Part shown: piece by piece, positions 8,838 through 17,688 of the stretch
Layout of the letters: each line of letters starts with the position of its first letter
Numbering within the stretch: the stretch's first letter is position 1
Source: an uncultured Blautia sp.
GTDB lineage: Bacteria > Bacillota > Clostridia > Lachnospirales > Lachnospiraceae
Length of the DNA: 64,000 nt
NCBI GenBank assembly: GCA_945864225.1
Contig: CAMBAL010000005.1
Span: forward strand, 1 to 64,000
Direction of reading: 5' to 3'
The notes under the pieces: model-generated
The model's database searches: none
What the model saw: the letters and a program-made list of their open reading frames with translations, nothing else
What the model was told of the DNA's origin: nothing
Made by a program: the position numbers and the translations under genes

Positions 8838-9245
8838 ATGGCAGTCAAGAACACGGCACAGGTGGTGATCGGAGGCAAGATCATTACTTTGGGAGGCTAT
8901 GAATCTGAGGAATATTTCCAGAAGGTGGCATCCTATATGAATAATAAGATTTCAGAACTCAGTGCGATGCCGGGATATTCCAGGCAGCCGATGGAGACGA
9001 AACATACATTGCTCAGCCTGAACATTACAGATGATTACTTTAAGGCAAAGAAACAGGCAGAGATCTTTGAACAGGATCTTCAGCAGAAGGATCAGGAGAT
9101 GTATGATCTGAAACATGAGTTGATTTCTCTTCGTATGCAGATTGAAGAAACGCAGAAACGGGAGAAAGAAGCTCTGGAACAGAAGAATCTTCTGGAGGGA
9201 AAAGTAGGAGAACTGGAAAAGGAACTGGACGAATTACTTAAGTAA
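8838..9245 (+). CDS. zapA: cell division protein ZapA
   Basis: A 135-residue FtsZ-associated protein that helps bundle FtsZ filaments at the Z ring. The N-terminal ZapA globular domain (VVIGGKIITLGGYESEEYFQKVASYMNNKI) is followed by a long coiled coil from about residue 70 to the end, rich in Glu, Gln and Lys with Leu heptads. The start has AGGAGG nine bases upstream. A TATAAT at 8745-8750 upstream is a candidate -10. A strong terminator follows the stop. Confidence 0.88.
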   Translation: MAVKNTAQVVIGGKIITLGGYESEEYFQKVASYMNNKISELSAMPGYSRQPMETKHTLLSLNITDDYFKAKKQAEIFEQDLQQKDQEMYDLKHELISLRMQIEETQKREKEALEQKNLLEGKVGELEKELDELLK

Positions 9246-9253
9246 AAGAGTGA

Positions 9254-9283
9254 AGGGGGATTGCTTCGGTAATCTCCTTTTTT
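9254..9283 (+). terminator. terminator after zapA
   Basis: A nine-pair stem with a TTCG tetraloop (GGGGATTGC / GTAATCTCC, two wobbles) is followed by six T, nine bases after the zapA stop. Confidence 0.85.
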
Positions 9284-9304
9284 CATCAGATCAGAAAGTT
9301 GGGG

Positions 9305-11509
9305 ATGACTTTGAAAAATCATCAGAAAATAGAATTACTTGCACCGGCAGGCTCTTATGAGAGCTTTGAAGCAGCGATCGGTGCAGGGGCAGATGCCGTT
9401 TATGTGGGTGGTGCTGCTTTTGGAGCAAGGGCATATGCAAAGAATTTCGGACAGGAAGAACTTCTTCGCGCGATTCATACTGCACATGTCCATCATAAAA
9501 AATTATATCTGACAGTGAACACACTGTTGAAGAACAGAGAACTGAAAGAACAGCTGTATGATTATCTTCTTCCGTACTATGAAGCGGGGTTGGATGCAGT
9601 GATCGTGCAGGATTTTGGCGTATTTCGTTTTATCAGAGAGCATTTTCCGGGGTTACATCTTCATGCCAGTACCCAGATGACGGTTACCGGTCCGCGAGGA
9701 ATGAAATTCCTGGAAGAACAGGGGGCGTCCAGAGTTGTAACGGCTCGGGAACTGAGTCTTTTGGAACTGAAAGAAATGCACAGGACAAGTCCCATTGAGA
9801 TAGAAGCATTTGTTCATGGGGCACTTTGCTACAGCTATTCCGGTCAGTGTCTGATGAGCAGTCTGCTCGGCGGAAGAAGCGGCAATCGCGGAAGATGCGC
9901 GCAGCCCTGCAGGCTTTCCTATCATACGAGCATGGACGGCAGAAGGTTTAAAGGCAAAAATGAGATGTGCCCTTTGAGTCTCAAGGATATCTGTACGATA
10001 GATATTCTTCCGGAAATTCTGGATGCGGGTGTGATGTCTCTGAAAATTGAGGGAAGAATGAAACAGCCCGGATATACCGCAGGAGTGACTGCTGTTTATC
10101 GTAAATATCTGGATCTGCTGCAGCAGAACGGCGCAGAGCAGTATCAGGTGGAAGAGCAGGACCGCCGTTTTCTTCTGGATATTTTCAGCAGGGGAGGATC
10201 CTGCAGCGGATATTTCAAACAGCATAACGGTCCGTCTATGATGGCATTTACCAATGAAAAAAAGACCGGGGAAATTTCTCCGGACATTAGAAAAAGAAAA
10301 GAAAAAATTAATGGAAATTTCATTCTTTTTCCGGGAAGTCCTGCTATACTGGAAGTATCCTGCCGGGATGCAACGATTACGGTATCAGCCGGAGAAGTTC
10401 AGTATGCCAGAAGCCAGCCGATGGAGAAACTGCGTATCCGGCAGCAGATGGAGAAACTGGGAAATACAGAGTTTGAGTGGGAAAACCTGGATATCCAGAT
10501 GGATGATCAGATTTTTATTCCTGTAAAAGTACTGAATGAACTTCGAAGAGAAGCCCTTTTGAAACTTGAGGATGCTCTTACCATGCCTTATCGGCGGACA
10601 TTGGATACAGATGAATGTGAAAAAACAGATCAGATGCCTTCCGGTGGAAAAATAATCAGAAAAAAGGGATTATCGGGCAGGGAAATTCCGCCTCTTTATG
10701 TCTCCTGTGAAACTGTTTCGCAGGCGGAAGCAGTGATGGAATATGAAGAAATACAGGGTCTTTATCTGCCATTTGATGTGATGAAAACCTTTATGGACAG
10801 GGGAGTGACTCAGGAAAAAGAGCTGTATCTTTCTCTTCCTCATATGACAAGAGGTGCTGTGCCGGAAGGTTATCTCGAACAGGCAGCGATATGGCTGGAA
10901 CAGGGGATGAAGGGATTTTTGATCAGAAATCTGGAATCCTATGCTTTGATAAAGGAAAACGGCTGGAAGGAAAGATGTGTGCTGGATCATTCCATGTATA
11001 CCTGGAATGATGAAGCGGTGACTTTCTGGAGAGAAGAGGGAATTCTGAAGAATACAGCTCCGCTGGAATTGAATGAAAAGGAACTTTTACACAGAGACAA
11101 TAAGGGAACTGAGATGGTGATTTATGGATATCTTCCTGTGATGATCTCTGCACAGTGCGTCAGGAAAAATCTGTACGGATGCGATGCGGCTGAGGGATGT
11201 ATTTTTTTGAAAGACCGTTATGAGAAAGTATTTCCGGCGGTGTGCTGCTGTCATCCATGGAAAATAAAAAATACGGGCAATCCGGAATATTGTTATAATA
11301 TGATCTATAACAGTGTTCCTTTCGGGCTGCCTGGTGAGAAGACAAGGGTTCTGGCTTTGGGGATGCAGTCATTACGGCTGATGTTCACCATAGAGGATGC
11401 AAAAGAAACGAAAGAGGTTCTTGAGGAATTCGTGAATATATATCATCATGGCGGTACGCCGGGACAGAGAGAATTTACCAAAGGTCATTTTAAAAGAGGA
11501 GCCGAATAA
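9305..11509 (+). CDS. U32 family peptidase with DUF3656-like C-terminus
   Basis: A 734-residue protein. The N-terminal part is a U32 (collagenase-like/RlhA-TrhP) domain: LLAPAGSYESFEAAI...GADAVYVGG and the family signature EAFVHGALCYSYSGQC near residues 168-183, then GRCAQPC. Cysteines such as these bind an iron-sulfur cluster in the RNA-hydroxylating relatives, so RNA modification is as likely as proteolysis. The C-terminal region matches the long clostridial DUF3656 form. The start is uncertain: ATG at 9305 is used; TTG at 9299 or 9311 is possible, and no clear Shine-Dalgarno is seen. ftsW-like gene follows six bases later. Confidence 0.85.
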   Translation: MTLKNHQKIELLAPAGSYESFEAAIGAGADAVYVGGAAFGARAYAKNFGQEELLRAIHTAHVHHKKLYLTVNTLLKNRELKEQLYDYLLPYYEAGLDAVIVQDFGVFRFIREHFPGLHLHASTQMTVTGPRGMKFLEEQGASRVVTARELSLLELKEMHRTSPIEIEAFVHGALCYSYSGQCLMSSLLGGRSGNRGRCAQPCRLSYHTSMDGRRFKGKNEMCPLSLKDICTIDILPEILDAGVMSLKIEGRMKQPGYTAGVTAVYRKYLDLLQQNGAEQYQVEEQDRRFLLDIFSRGGSCSGYFKQHNGPSMMAFTNEKKTGEISPDIRKRKEKINGNFILFPGSPAILEVSCRDATITVSAGEVQYARSQPMEKLRIRQQMEKLGNTEFEWENLDIQMDDQIFIPVKVLNELRREALLKLEDALTMPYRRTLDTDECEKTDQMPSGGKIIRKKGLSGREIPPLYVSCETVSQAEAVMEYEEIQGLYLPFDVMKTFMDRGVTQEKELYLSLPHMTRGAVPEGYLEQAAIWLEQGMKGFLIRNLESYALIKENGWKERCVLDHSMYTWNDEAVTFWREEGILKNTAPLELNEKELLHRDNKGTEMVIYGYLPVMISAQCVRKNLYGCDAAEGCIFLKDRYEKVFPAVCCCHPWKIKNTGNPEYCYNMIYNSVPFGLPGEKTRVLALGMQSLRLMFTIEDAKETKEVLEEFVNIYHHGGTPGQREFTKGHFKRGAE

Positions 11510-11515
11510 AGGTAT

Positions 11516-12886
11516 ATGATTAATGTAATTGTTGAGTTATCCAAATATATTATCCTGACATTGATGGTGGTCTATACGTTTCATTGTTTTTATATGGTCC
11601 GCCGTCAGAGCGAGGAAGAAAAGAATGAATTGCTGCACCAACAGCTGATGCTGATCTTCTTTATAGATTTTACGGCTTTTCTCGTGATCTATCTGAAGAC
11701 GCTGGATTTTAAGGTGATTCAGTTCTATATGGAGATGATGGCGTTTTTTGCTGTGATACAGATTTTGTACCGCATCTGTTACAGAAAAGCATCCCTGCTG
11801 CTTGTGAACAATATGTGCATGCTTTTGAGTGTGGGATTTATCATGCTGTGCAGGCTGGATATTGCGACAGCTACGCGCCAGCTTCTGATCGCATCGGCAG
11901 GAAGTATTGTGTCCCTGATTATTCCGGTGATGATTCGCAGGATGAAGTTTCTGCGCAGGCTGACATGGCTTTATGCAGGCCTTGGCGTAATTCTTCTGGC
12001 GGCAGTACTTGTGCTTGCGCAGACAAGCTATGGAGCAAAGCTTTCTCTCATGGGAATTCAGCCTTCGGAAGTCATAAAAATCACCTTTGTATTCTTTATG
12101 GCTGCTCTTTTGTCGAAGGATACCAGTTTTTCGGCGGTTGTAAAGGCAACGGTGATCGCAGGTCTTCATGTGGGCATACTGGTATTGTCCAGAGACCTGG
12201 GAAGCGCGGTGATTTTCTTCGCAGCCTACCTGGTTATGATTTTTGTGTCTACGAAGAAAAAGTCCTATCTGGGACTGGGGCTGGCAGGCGGTTCTGTTGC
12301 TGCAGTGATTGCGTACTTTCTTTTCGGACATGTGCGTCAGAGAGTGAGTGCCTGGAAAGATCCCATGGCTGTATATCAGAATGAGGGATATCAGATCGTG
12401 CAGTCACTGTTTGCTATCGGTACAGGCGGCTGGTTCGGAATGGGGCTGTGTCAGGGATCTCCGGAAGTTATCCCGGTTGTAAAAAACGACTTTATTTTCA
12501 GCGCGATCTGCGAGGAGCTCGGGGGGATTTTTGCTATTTGCCTGATTCTGGTATGCATGAGCTTCTTCCTGATGATTGTAAATATTGCTGTTAAGATCAA
12601 AAATCCTTTTTATAAGCTGATTGCGCTGGGGCTTGGTACCGAATACGCTTTTCAGGTATTCCTTACAATTGGCGGAGCAACGAAATTTATCCCTATGACC
12701 GGCGTCACACTTCCGCTGGTGAGCTATGGCGGAAGTTCCGTTATGAGTACGATTCTGATGCTGGCGATCATTCAGGGACTGTATATTTTAAGAGAAGACG
12801 AGGACGAGGAATTTGAGAAACGCAGAAAAGAAGCGGCAAAAAGAGCTGGAGCAGGAGCGCAGGCGGCGGGAGAAAGAAATTATTAA
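11516..12886 (+). CDS. FtsW/RodA/SpoVE family glycosyltransferase
   Basis: A 456-residue polytopic membrane protein of the SEDS family, which polymerises lipid II glycan chains with a partner class B PBP. About ten to twelve helices are visible; conserved stretches are SRDLGSAVIFFAAYL (with the catalytic-loop Asp of this family), the KDPM loop and the C-terminal GVTLPLVSYGGSSVMSTI. The last 40 residues are charged (REDEDEEFEKRR...). Its end overlaps the PBP gene by 74 bases, so the two are surely co-translated. Whether it serves division, elongation or sporulation cannot be read from sequence. Confidence 0.9.
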   Translation: MINVIVELSKYIILTLMVVYTFHCFYMVRRQSEEEKNELLHQQLMLIFFIDFTAFLVIYLKTLDFKVIQFYMEMMAFFAVIQILYRICYRKASLLLVNNMCMLLSVGFIMLCRLDIATATRQLLIASAGSIVSLIIPVMIRRMKFLRRLTWLYAGLGVILLAAVLVLAQTSYGAKLSLMGIQPSEVIKITFVFFMAALLSKDTSFSAVVKATVIAGLHVGILVLSRDLGSAVIFFAAYLVMIFVSTKKKSYLGLGLAGGSVAAVIAYFLFGHVRQRVSAWKDPMAVYQNEGYQIVQSLFAIGTGGWFGMGLCQGSPEVIPVVKNDFIFSAICEELGGIFAICLILVCMSFFLMIVNIAVKIKNPFYKLIALGLGTEYAFQVFLTIGGATKFIPMTGVTLPLVSYGGSSVMSTILMLAIIQGLYILREDEDEEFEKRRKEAAKRAGAGAQAAGERNY

Positions 12887-14294
12887 GAAGCGGAAGGCAA
12901 GAAATCGCGAATATAATTTTGTTTCTGCCTTTTTTATCCTGATTTTTGTGAGCCTGATCGGTTACCTGATCTATTTTAATTCAGTAAAGAGTGAGACGTT
13001 TATTAACAGTCCGTACAATACCCGCCAGGATACGTTTTCGGACCGTGTTGTCAGAGGAAAGATTATTTCTTCTGATGGAGAAGTGCTGGCTCAGACGAAT
13101 GTCAGCGAGGACGGTACAGAGGAACGTGTGTATCCATACAGCAATATATTTGCTCATGTGGTGGGATATGATTCCAACGGCAAGAGCGGTCTGGAGTCCG
13201 AGGCGAATTTCCAGCTGCTTACTTCTCATGCTTTTTTCCTGGAACAGATGAAGAATGAATTCCGGGGCGAAAAGAATGCGGGAGATAATGTGATCACCAC
13301 TTTGAATGCCAGCCTTCAGACTACCGCGTATAATGCCCTGGGTGACAGGAAAGGAGCCGTAATCGCCATTGAGCCTTCCACGGGTAAGATACTGGCTATG
13401 GTAAGCAAGCCGGATTTTGACCCGAATGATATTGAAGAGAACTGGGATTCTCTTGTCAGTGACGAGACCAACAGCAGCCTTCTGAATCGTGCGACAATGG
13501 GACAGTATCCTCCGGGGTCGACGTTTAAAATTGTGACAGCTTTGGATTATTTCCGTACGAAGGGAAGTTTTGAAGGATACAGCTATCTGTGCGAGGGCAG
13601 TATCACGATGGAAGACCATACCATACGCTGTTATAATTCTACCGTTCATGGGCAGGAGGATTTTTATACAGCATTTGCAAATTCCTGTAACTGTGCATTT
13701 GCAGAAATCGGGACAGTGCTTGGCGGTAAATCTTTGAGAAAGACCAGTGAAGATCTTTTGTTTAATAAATCACTTCCGCTTAAGAATTCAAGAAAGAGCA
13801 GTTTTACGCTGGACGAAAGTTCACCGACAGCGCTGGTTATGCAGACTGCAATGGGACAGGGAAATACGCTTGTGAGCCCGCTCCATATGGCCCTGATCAC
13901 TTCTACCATAGCGAACGGCGGAATTCTGATGCAGCCGTATCTGATCGATCAGGTGCAGAATAATGCAGGCGAGACAGTAAGTACTACGGAACCTGTTGAG
14001 TACAAGCGGCTGATGACGGATAATGAAGCGAATCTTCTTGGAAAACTCATGAAAAATGTTGTAACGAACGGTACAGCATCGGCATTAAACGGAAGAGCCT
14101 ATACCGTAGCCGGAAAGACAGGGTCTGCAGAATTTGACGAAAACGGATCCAGTCATTCCTGGTTTATCGGTTACTGCAATGCGGATGATCCGGATCTTGT
14201 GGTTGCGATCATAGTGGAAAATGGCGGAACCGGAAGCGAGGCTGCTGTTCCGATTGCAGGACAGCTTTTTGATGCCTATTACTATGGTGGTTGA
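12813..14294 (+). CDS. class B penicillin-binding protein (transpeptidase)
   Basis: A 493-residue D,D-transpeptidase, partner of the preceding SEDS protein. A basic cytoplasmic tail and one membrane helix (about residues 36-56) lead to the PBP dimerisation region and the penicillin-binding domain. Active-site motifs are STFK (Ser at about 236), SCN (about 291-293) and KTG (about 435). The start is TTG at 12813, with AGGA eight bases before it and no later ATG before the helix. It lies 74 bases inside ftsW in another frame. It resembles the short PbpA type rather than SpoVD with a PASTA domain. Confidence 0.9.
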   Translation: MRNAEKKRQKELEQERRRREKEIIKKRKARNREYNFVSAFFILIFVSLIGYLIYFNSVKSETFINSPYNTRQDTFSDRVVRGKIISSDGEVLAQTNVSEDGTEERVYPYSNIFAHVVGYDSNGKSGLESEANFQLLTSHAFFLEQMKNEFRGEKNAGDNVITTLNASLQTTAYNALGDRKGAVIAIEPSTGKILAMVSKPDFDPNDIEENWDSLVSDETNSSLLNRATMGQYPPGSTFKIVTALDYFRTKGSFEGYSYLCEGSITMEDHTIRCYNSTVHGQEDFYTAFANSCNCAFAEIGTVLGGKSLRKTSEDLLFNKSLPLKNSRKSSFTLDESSPTALVMQTAMGQGNTLVSPLHMALITSTIANGGILMQPYLIDQVQNNAGETVSTTEPVEYKRLMTDNEANLLGKLMKNVVTNGTASALNGRAYTVAGKTGSAEFDENGSSHSWFIGYCNADDPDLVVAIIVENGGTGSEAAVPIAGQLFDAYYYGG

Positions 14295-14381
14295 CAGATT
14301 TGTGAATGGATTTTCCTGCATAAATGTATGAAAACACATGGAGGGATATTTCCGGTGGACAGTAACGAGGTCAACTTTCTA

Positions 14382-14410
14382 TTGCCATGACCTGTAAAAA
14401 GAGGTATACT
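14382..14410 (+). promoter_or_regulatory. promoter of the Nudix gene
   Basis: TTGCCA (14382-14387) and TATACT (14405-14410) are 17 bases apart, a good vegetative promoter about 90 bases before the Nudix start. Confidence 0.7.
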
Positions 14411-14501
14411 ATATACAGGTTTTTCAGAAGAATTGCCGTGTGTTGACTGAGGCAGATTCCGGCGATTCTGAATACACACGCATTACAGGAGGATTTGCAG
14501 T

Positions 14502-14957
14502 ATGATAGAAGCAACAAGCTGTGGCGGTGTGGTAATTCATCGGGGAAAGATACTGGCGTTATACAAGTCTTATAAGAACCGTTATGAAGGATGGGTTCTT
14601 CCAAAAGGCACTGTGGAGCCGGGAGAGACGTATGAGCAGACTGCTCTGCGGGAAGTTCGGGAGGAAGCGGATGTGAGAGCTTCCATCGTGAAGTATATCG
14701 GTAAGAGTCAATATAATTTTACGGTACCCGAAGATATGGTCACAAAAGAAGTACATTGGTATCTGATGACTGCTGATAATTATCATAGTAAACCTCAGCG
14801 GGAGGAATTTTTCGTGGATTCCGGTTATTATAAGTTTCACGAAATTTATCATCTGCTCCGTTTTTCCAATGAGAAACAGATTGTGGAAAAGGCATATCAG
14901 GAGTATCTGGAGATGAGAAGTGAAGGCAGCTGGGGAAAACAGCATAAGTATTATTGA
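14502..14957 (+). CDS. Nudix hydrolase
   Basis: A 151-residue hydrolase of nucleoside diphosphates linked to another moiety. The Nudix box GX5EX7REUXEEXGU is present at about residues 37-59, from GTVEPGE to REVREEADV; the REXXEE metal ligands are kept, but the usual glycine near the end is Asp. Substrate is unknown; bis-nucleoside tetraphosphates are common for this small type. It has AGGAGG upstream and its own promoter. Confidence 0.88.
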   Translation: MIEATSCGGVVIHRGKILALYKSYKNRYEGWVLPKGTVEPGETYEQTALREVREEADVRASIVKYIGKSQYNFTVPEDMVTKEVHWYLMTADNYHSKPQREEFFVDSGYYKFHEIYHLLRFSNEKQIVEKAYQEYLEMRSEGSWGKQHKYY

Positions 14958-14962
14958 AAGGT

Positions 14963-14996
14963 AAACGGGCTGTGTTTTTTTAACGCAGTCCTGTTT
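14963..14996 (+). terminator. possible terminator after the Nudix gene
   Basis: AAACGGGCTGTG and CGCAGTCCTGTTT can pair across a loop of seven T with two wobbles; the trailing T run is short (GTTT), so it is a weak candidate. Confidence 0.4.
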
Positions 14997-15099
14997 AAAT
15001 TCTGAAGAAAAGGGAATCCTCCAGATAAGAACCGCAGCGAGTAGAAAAGGATTTCTGCAGATCTGGCAGAAGATAGATGGGAAAGGGCGGTGATATGGC

Positions 15100-15411
15100 A
15101 TGCTGAAGTGGCACGAACACGTTTATGTAGATGAGGGAATCCATGACGCGCAGAAAATACGTACCAGACTGGATGAGAACAGACTGACGCCCGGAATATA
15201 TCTTCTGACATTTTCCAATAATCCCCATCATCTGATGGAGATTATTCCGGCAGTGGCATTAAAACAAAGACCTGTTCGGGAACTTTGTCCGGTGATTTTC
15301 GGTATGGCGGGGAGCAAAGAGGAAGCCATTGATCTGGCATGCAGGATTCTGATGGAAGCATATGATGAGACAGGTGCCTTTGGCATAGAAGAATATTTGA
15401 AAAACAGGTGA
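15100..15411 (+). CDS. conserved small protein, function unknown
   Basis: A 103-residue soluble protein that I do not recognise. It begins MLKWHEHVYVDEGIHDAQKI and contains GIYLLTFSNNPHHLMEIIPA and a C-terminal helix-rich part. There is no signal peptide, membrane segment or metal motif. It lies five bases before the YtfI-like gene and shares an operon with the YtfI/YtfJ pair, which hints at a sporulation or cell-surface role only by position. A GGGCGG stands 10 bases before the ATG. Confidence 0.65.
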   Translation: MLKWHEHVYVDEGIHDAQKIRTRLDENRLTPGIYLLTFSNNPHHLMEIIPAVALKQRPVRELCPVIFGMAGSKEEAIDLACRILMEAYDETGAFGIEEYLKNR

Positions 15412-15415
15412 GTAC

Positions 15416-16591
15416 ATGTTACATATACTGTGGATGATTTTGAAATTCATATTGATCGTGATCGGGATTCTTCTGGGGCTTGTGGTACTTGCACTTTTGC
15501 TTCTTCTGTTCTGTCCGGTATGTTACAGGGTACAGGCAGCCGGAAGCATGAAAGAGTGGAAGAAAGCGCATGGCAGTGCTTCTGTAAGCTGGCTGTTTGG
15601 CGGTATACGTTTTACCGTGTGTCTGCGGGACGGTAATCCGAAGCAGGAGATACGGATTCTTGGAATCTCACTGGAGAAGCTGAGGCATCTCAGGAAAACA
15701 TCCCAAACTGCAGAAAAAGGTGGAGCAGATAAGAAGCAAAAGGCTTCATCAAAGAAAAAAGCTCCTGCAACCGTGCTTTCTGAGGGGAAGAAGCAGAAGA
15801 AACCGGATAAAGTGACAGAAGCACAAAATAAGGAGAAAGAGCCTTCTCCGATGATGCAGCCCAAAGATGCAGAAGATTTAGCGGTGCCGCAGTCCAAAGA
15901 TGAGGAGGATTTACCGGTATCTTATCGGAAAGACAGCGAAAAAACATCAGTGCAACATCAGAAAGATCGAGAAATACCGCATGTATCAAGTAATAAAGAG
16001 CGAAAAACTTCCTCAGTGTCCTGCGGGAAAGATGAAGTTAATATTCCGTTAGCATTTCAGGATGACAGAGAAGATTCAACAGCATCACAGGTAAAATTGA
16101 GAAAAAAAACAGGTATTTTTCAGAAATTCAGGAATAAGATTTTCGGTATTCTGGACAGACTAAAAAGAATCCCCGGATTTATCCGGAATTTTCAGAAAAA
16201 TATACAGAAGGCATATGCTCAGCTGGATTACTGGAAACAGTTTTTTGCACAGACAGAGGTGAAAGAAGCTGCCGTTTTTGCATGGCAGAGAATCCGGCGG
16301 TTATTGAAACATCTTTTGCCGGTCAAGATCCGGGGTCAGGTGACGTTTGGATGTGAAGATCCGTCGGTAACCGGAACATTGCTGGCAATTCTGGGAATTA
16401 CGATTCCATTTCATAAGAACTGTCTGGAAGTTCATCCTCTTTTTGACGGAGAGAATTCTTTAGAAGGAGAAGTGAAGCTGTGCGGCAGAATTTACGGAAT
16501 TGTTCTGATCATTACTGCAGTGCAGATTTATTTTAATAAAAATATCAAATATGTCATCAGCCGATGGAAGCATAAGGAGGAATCGTTATGA
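15416..16591 (+). CDS. DUF2953 protein (YtfI-like) with 11-residue repeats
   Basis: A 391-residue membrane protein. One strong helix spans about residues 7-33; the C-terminal 130 residues (VTFGCEDPSVTGTLLAILGITIPF...) are the DUF2953 domain. Between them lies a Lys/Glu/Ser-rich, probably disordered segment, in which residues 150-226 are seven repeats of 11 residues (KDxEDLxVxxx type). In Bacillus the homologous ytfI is next to ytfJ, as here, where the stop overlaps the next ATG. The pair is linked with sporulation; the molecular role is unknown. Confidence 0.8.
   Translation: MLHILWMILKFILIVIGILLGLVVLALLLLLFCPVCYRVQAAGSMKEWKKAHGSASVSWLFGGIRFTVCLRDGNPKQEIRILGISLEKLRHLRKTSQTAEKGGADKKQKASSKKKAPATVLSEGKKQKKPDKVTEAQNKEKEPSPMMQPKDAEDLAVPQSKDEEDLPVSYRKDSEKTSVQHQKDREIPHVSSNKERKTSSVSCGKDEVNIPLAFQDDREDSTASQVKLRKKTGIFQKFRNKIFGILDRLKRIPGFIRNFQKNIQKAYAQLDYWKQFFAQTEVKEAAVFAWQRIRRLLKHLLPVKIRGQVTFGCEDPSVTGTLLAILGITIPFHKNCLEVHPLFDGENSLEGEVKLCGRIYGIVLIITAVQIYFNKNIKYVISRWKHKEESL
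15863..16093 (+). repeat. seven 33-bp (11-residue) coding repeats
   Basis: Seven successive units of exactly 33 bases encode KDAEDLAVPQS, KDEEDLPVSYR, KDSEKTSVQHQ, KDREIPHVSSN, KERKTSSVSCG, KDEVNIPLAFQ and DDREDSTASQV. Positions 1, 2, 4 and 8 of the unit are the most constant. The units have diverged strongly, so the expansion is old. Confidence 0.8.
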
Positions 16592-16977
16592 CAAACGAAG
16601 ACAAATACGAAAACAATTTTAAAGACACTGTGAGTTCATTGTTTCAGGGAATGGATGCATTTATCTCTGCAAAGACGGTTGTAGGGGATGCTATCCATGT
16701 GAATGATACGATTATCCTTCCGCTGGTTGATGTGACCTTTGGAATGGGAGCAGGCGCTTTTGCGGGAGAAAAGAAAAACAATGGCGGCGGTGGTATGACC
16801 GGTAAGGTTACCCCGTGTGCAGTGCTGGTAATTCAGAATGGAACTACGAAGCTTGTCAACATCAAGAATCAGGATGGACTTACAAAGATTCTGGATATGG
16901 TTCCTGATTTTGTAGACCGCTTTGCACCGAAAACGGCAGGCAGTGAGGGAGATACTGCTGATACAGATGCAATCTGA
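16588..16977 (+). CDS. ytfJ: GerW family sporulation protein YtfJ
   Basis: A 129-residue protein of the GerW/YtfJ family. In Bacillus this spore protein is made in the forespore and needed for normal germination of some spores. Family features are VGDAIHVNDTIILPLVDVTFGMGAGAF, a glycine-rich stretch (KKNNGGGGMTGKVTPCAVLVI) and the following hydrophobic strands. It overlaps the YtfI-like gene by four bases (ATGA) and follows AAGGAGG. Confidence 0.9.
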   Translation: MTNEDKYENNFKDTVSSLFQGMDAFISAKTVVGDAIHVNDTIILPLVDVTFGMGAGAFAGEKKNNGGGGMTGKVTPCAVLVIQNGTTKLVNIKNQDGLTKILDMVPDFVDRFAPKTAGSEGDTADTDAI

Positions 16978-17060
16978 TGCAGGAAAGAATGAGGCATGAT
17001 AACACATGCCTGTATGAACAAAAATGAATATATGAACGATTATACAGATACAGAACAGGT

Positions 17061-17258
17061 ATGCGAAGGGGCTGTTGCTGCATAAACTATAGTAAACCAA
17101 AGAAACTGGACGGATGGTTCGTGTGCAGACTGCTGGGGCTTGTAATGTTCTGTGTTGGAATCGGCATGATCATAGGAATGTTGATTACAGAAACTGTAAT
17201 TATAATCATACTGGCAGCAATCTGCCTGCTGTGTGGTTATCATTTCTTTTGCAGATAG
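17061..17258 (+). CDS. small two-helix membrane protein, unknown
   Basis: A 65-residue reading frame with an N-terminal cysteine group (GCCC), a short basic stretch and two hydrophobic segments (LLGLVMFCVGIGMIIGML and TVIIIILAAICLLCGY). The ribosome binding site is weak (CAGGT just before the ATG). A terminator follows directly, which supports a real transcript end here. No family is recognised; it might be a hypothetical membrane peptide of the ytfIJ unit. Confidence 0.5.
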   Translation: MRRGCCCINYSKPKKLDGWFVCRLLGLVMFCVGIGMIIGMLITETVIIIILAAICLLCGYHFFCR

Positions 17259-17260
17259 AA

Positions 17261-17288
17261 GGCGTGCGGGAAAACCTGCATGCCTTTT
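17261..17288 (+). terminator. terminator of the ytfIJ unit
   Basis: GGCGTGCGGG and CCTGCATGCC form a 10-pair stem with two wobbles and an AAAA loop, followed by TTTT. Confidence 0.8.
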
Positions 17289-17299
17289 GTGATTTGGGC

Positions 17300-17328
17300 A
17301 AAAAAATACCCCCGCAGGACTGCGAGGG
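17300..17328 (-). terminator. rpmB terminator
   Basis: Read on the minus strand, CCCTCGCAG and CTGCGGGGG pair across a two-base gap and run into a T-rich tail (the A run at 17300-17307), 12 bases after the rpmB stop. Confidence 0.8.
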
Positions 17329-17339
17329 CAGGTGGAATC

Positions 17340-17528
17340 TTATGCTCTTTCAACTTTTCCGGATCTTAAGCAGGAAGTACATACGTACATCTTCTTTGAT
17401 CCGCCGTTTGCTGTTTTAACTTTAACGGACTTTACGTTGGATTTCCACATCTTATTGGATCTTCTATGGGAATGACTCACATTGTTTCCGAAATGAGCAG
17501 CTTTTTCACAAATTGCGCATTTAGCCAT
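17340..17528 (-). CDS. rpmB: 50S ribosomal protein L28
   Basis: A 62-residue ribosomal protein of the large subunit. It shows MAKCAICEKAAHFGNNVSHSHRRSNKMW, the RRSN segment, and a C-terminal KKMYVCTSCLRSGKVERA. The CAIC and CTSC pairs make the zinc-binding (C+) form. The start at 17528 has AGGAGG eight bases upstream; a 22-codon upstream extension is not conserved. It is monocistronic with its own promoter and terminator and diverges from the asp23 gene. Confidence 0.95.
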   Translation of the reverse strand: MAKCAICEKAAHFGNNVSHSHRRSNKMWKSNVKSVKVKTANGGSKKMYVCTSCLRSGKVERA

Positions 17529-17565
17529 GATAGCACCTCCTTGACGCTTTTTTTCAACAGACTTT

Positions 17566-17594
17566 ATTTTAACAGATGAAATAGTCTTTTGCAA
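17566..17594 (-). promoter_or_regulatory. rpmB promoter
   Basis: On the minus strand TTGCAA (17589-17594) and TAAAAT (17566-17571) are 17 bases apart, 38 bases before the rpmB start. Confidence 0.75.
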
Positions 17595-17646
17595 GCAAAA
17601 AAAGGAAAATTGTAAAATAAATATTTCTTTTTCTGTAAAAACAGGT

Positions 17647-17652
17647 TATAAT
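17647..17652 (+). promoter_or_regulatory. -10 of the asp23-dak operon
   Basis: TATAAT stands 36 bases before the asp23 start in a very AT-rich stretch; the -35 is poor (TTTCTT at 17 bases). It diverges from the rpmB promoter. Confidence 0.55.
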
Positions 17653-17688
17653 ACATACATACTAAACTGTAAATTTGGAGGTAACCAT

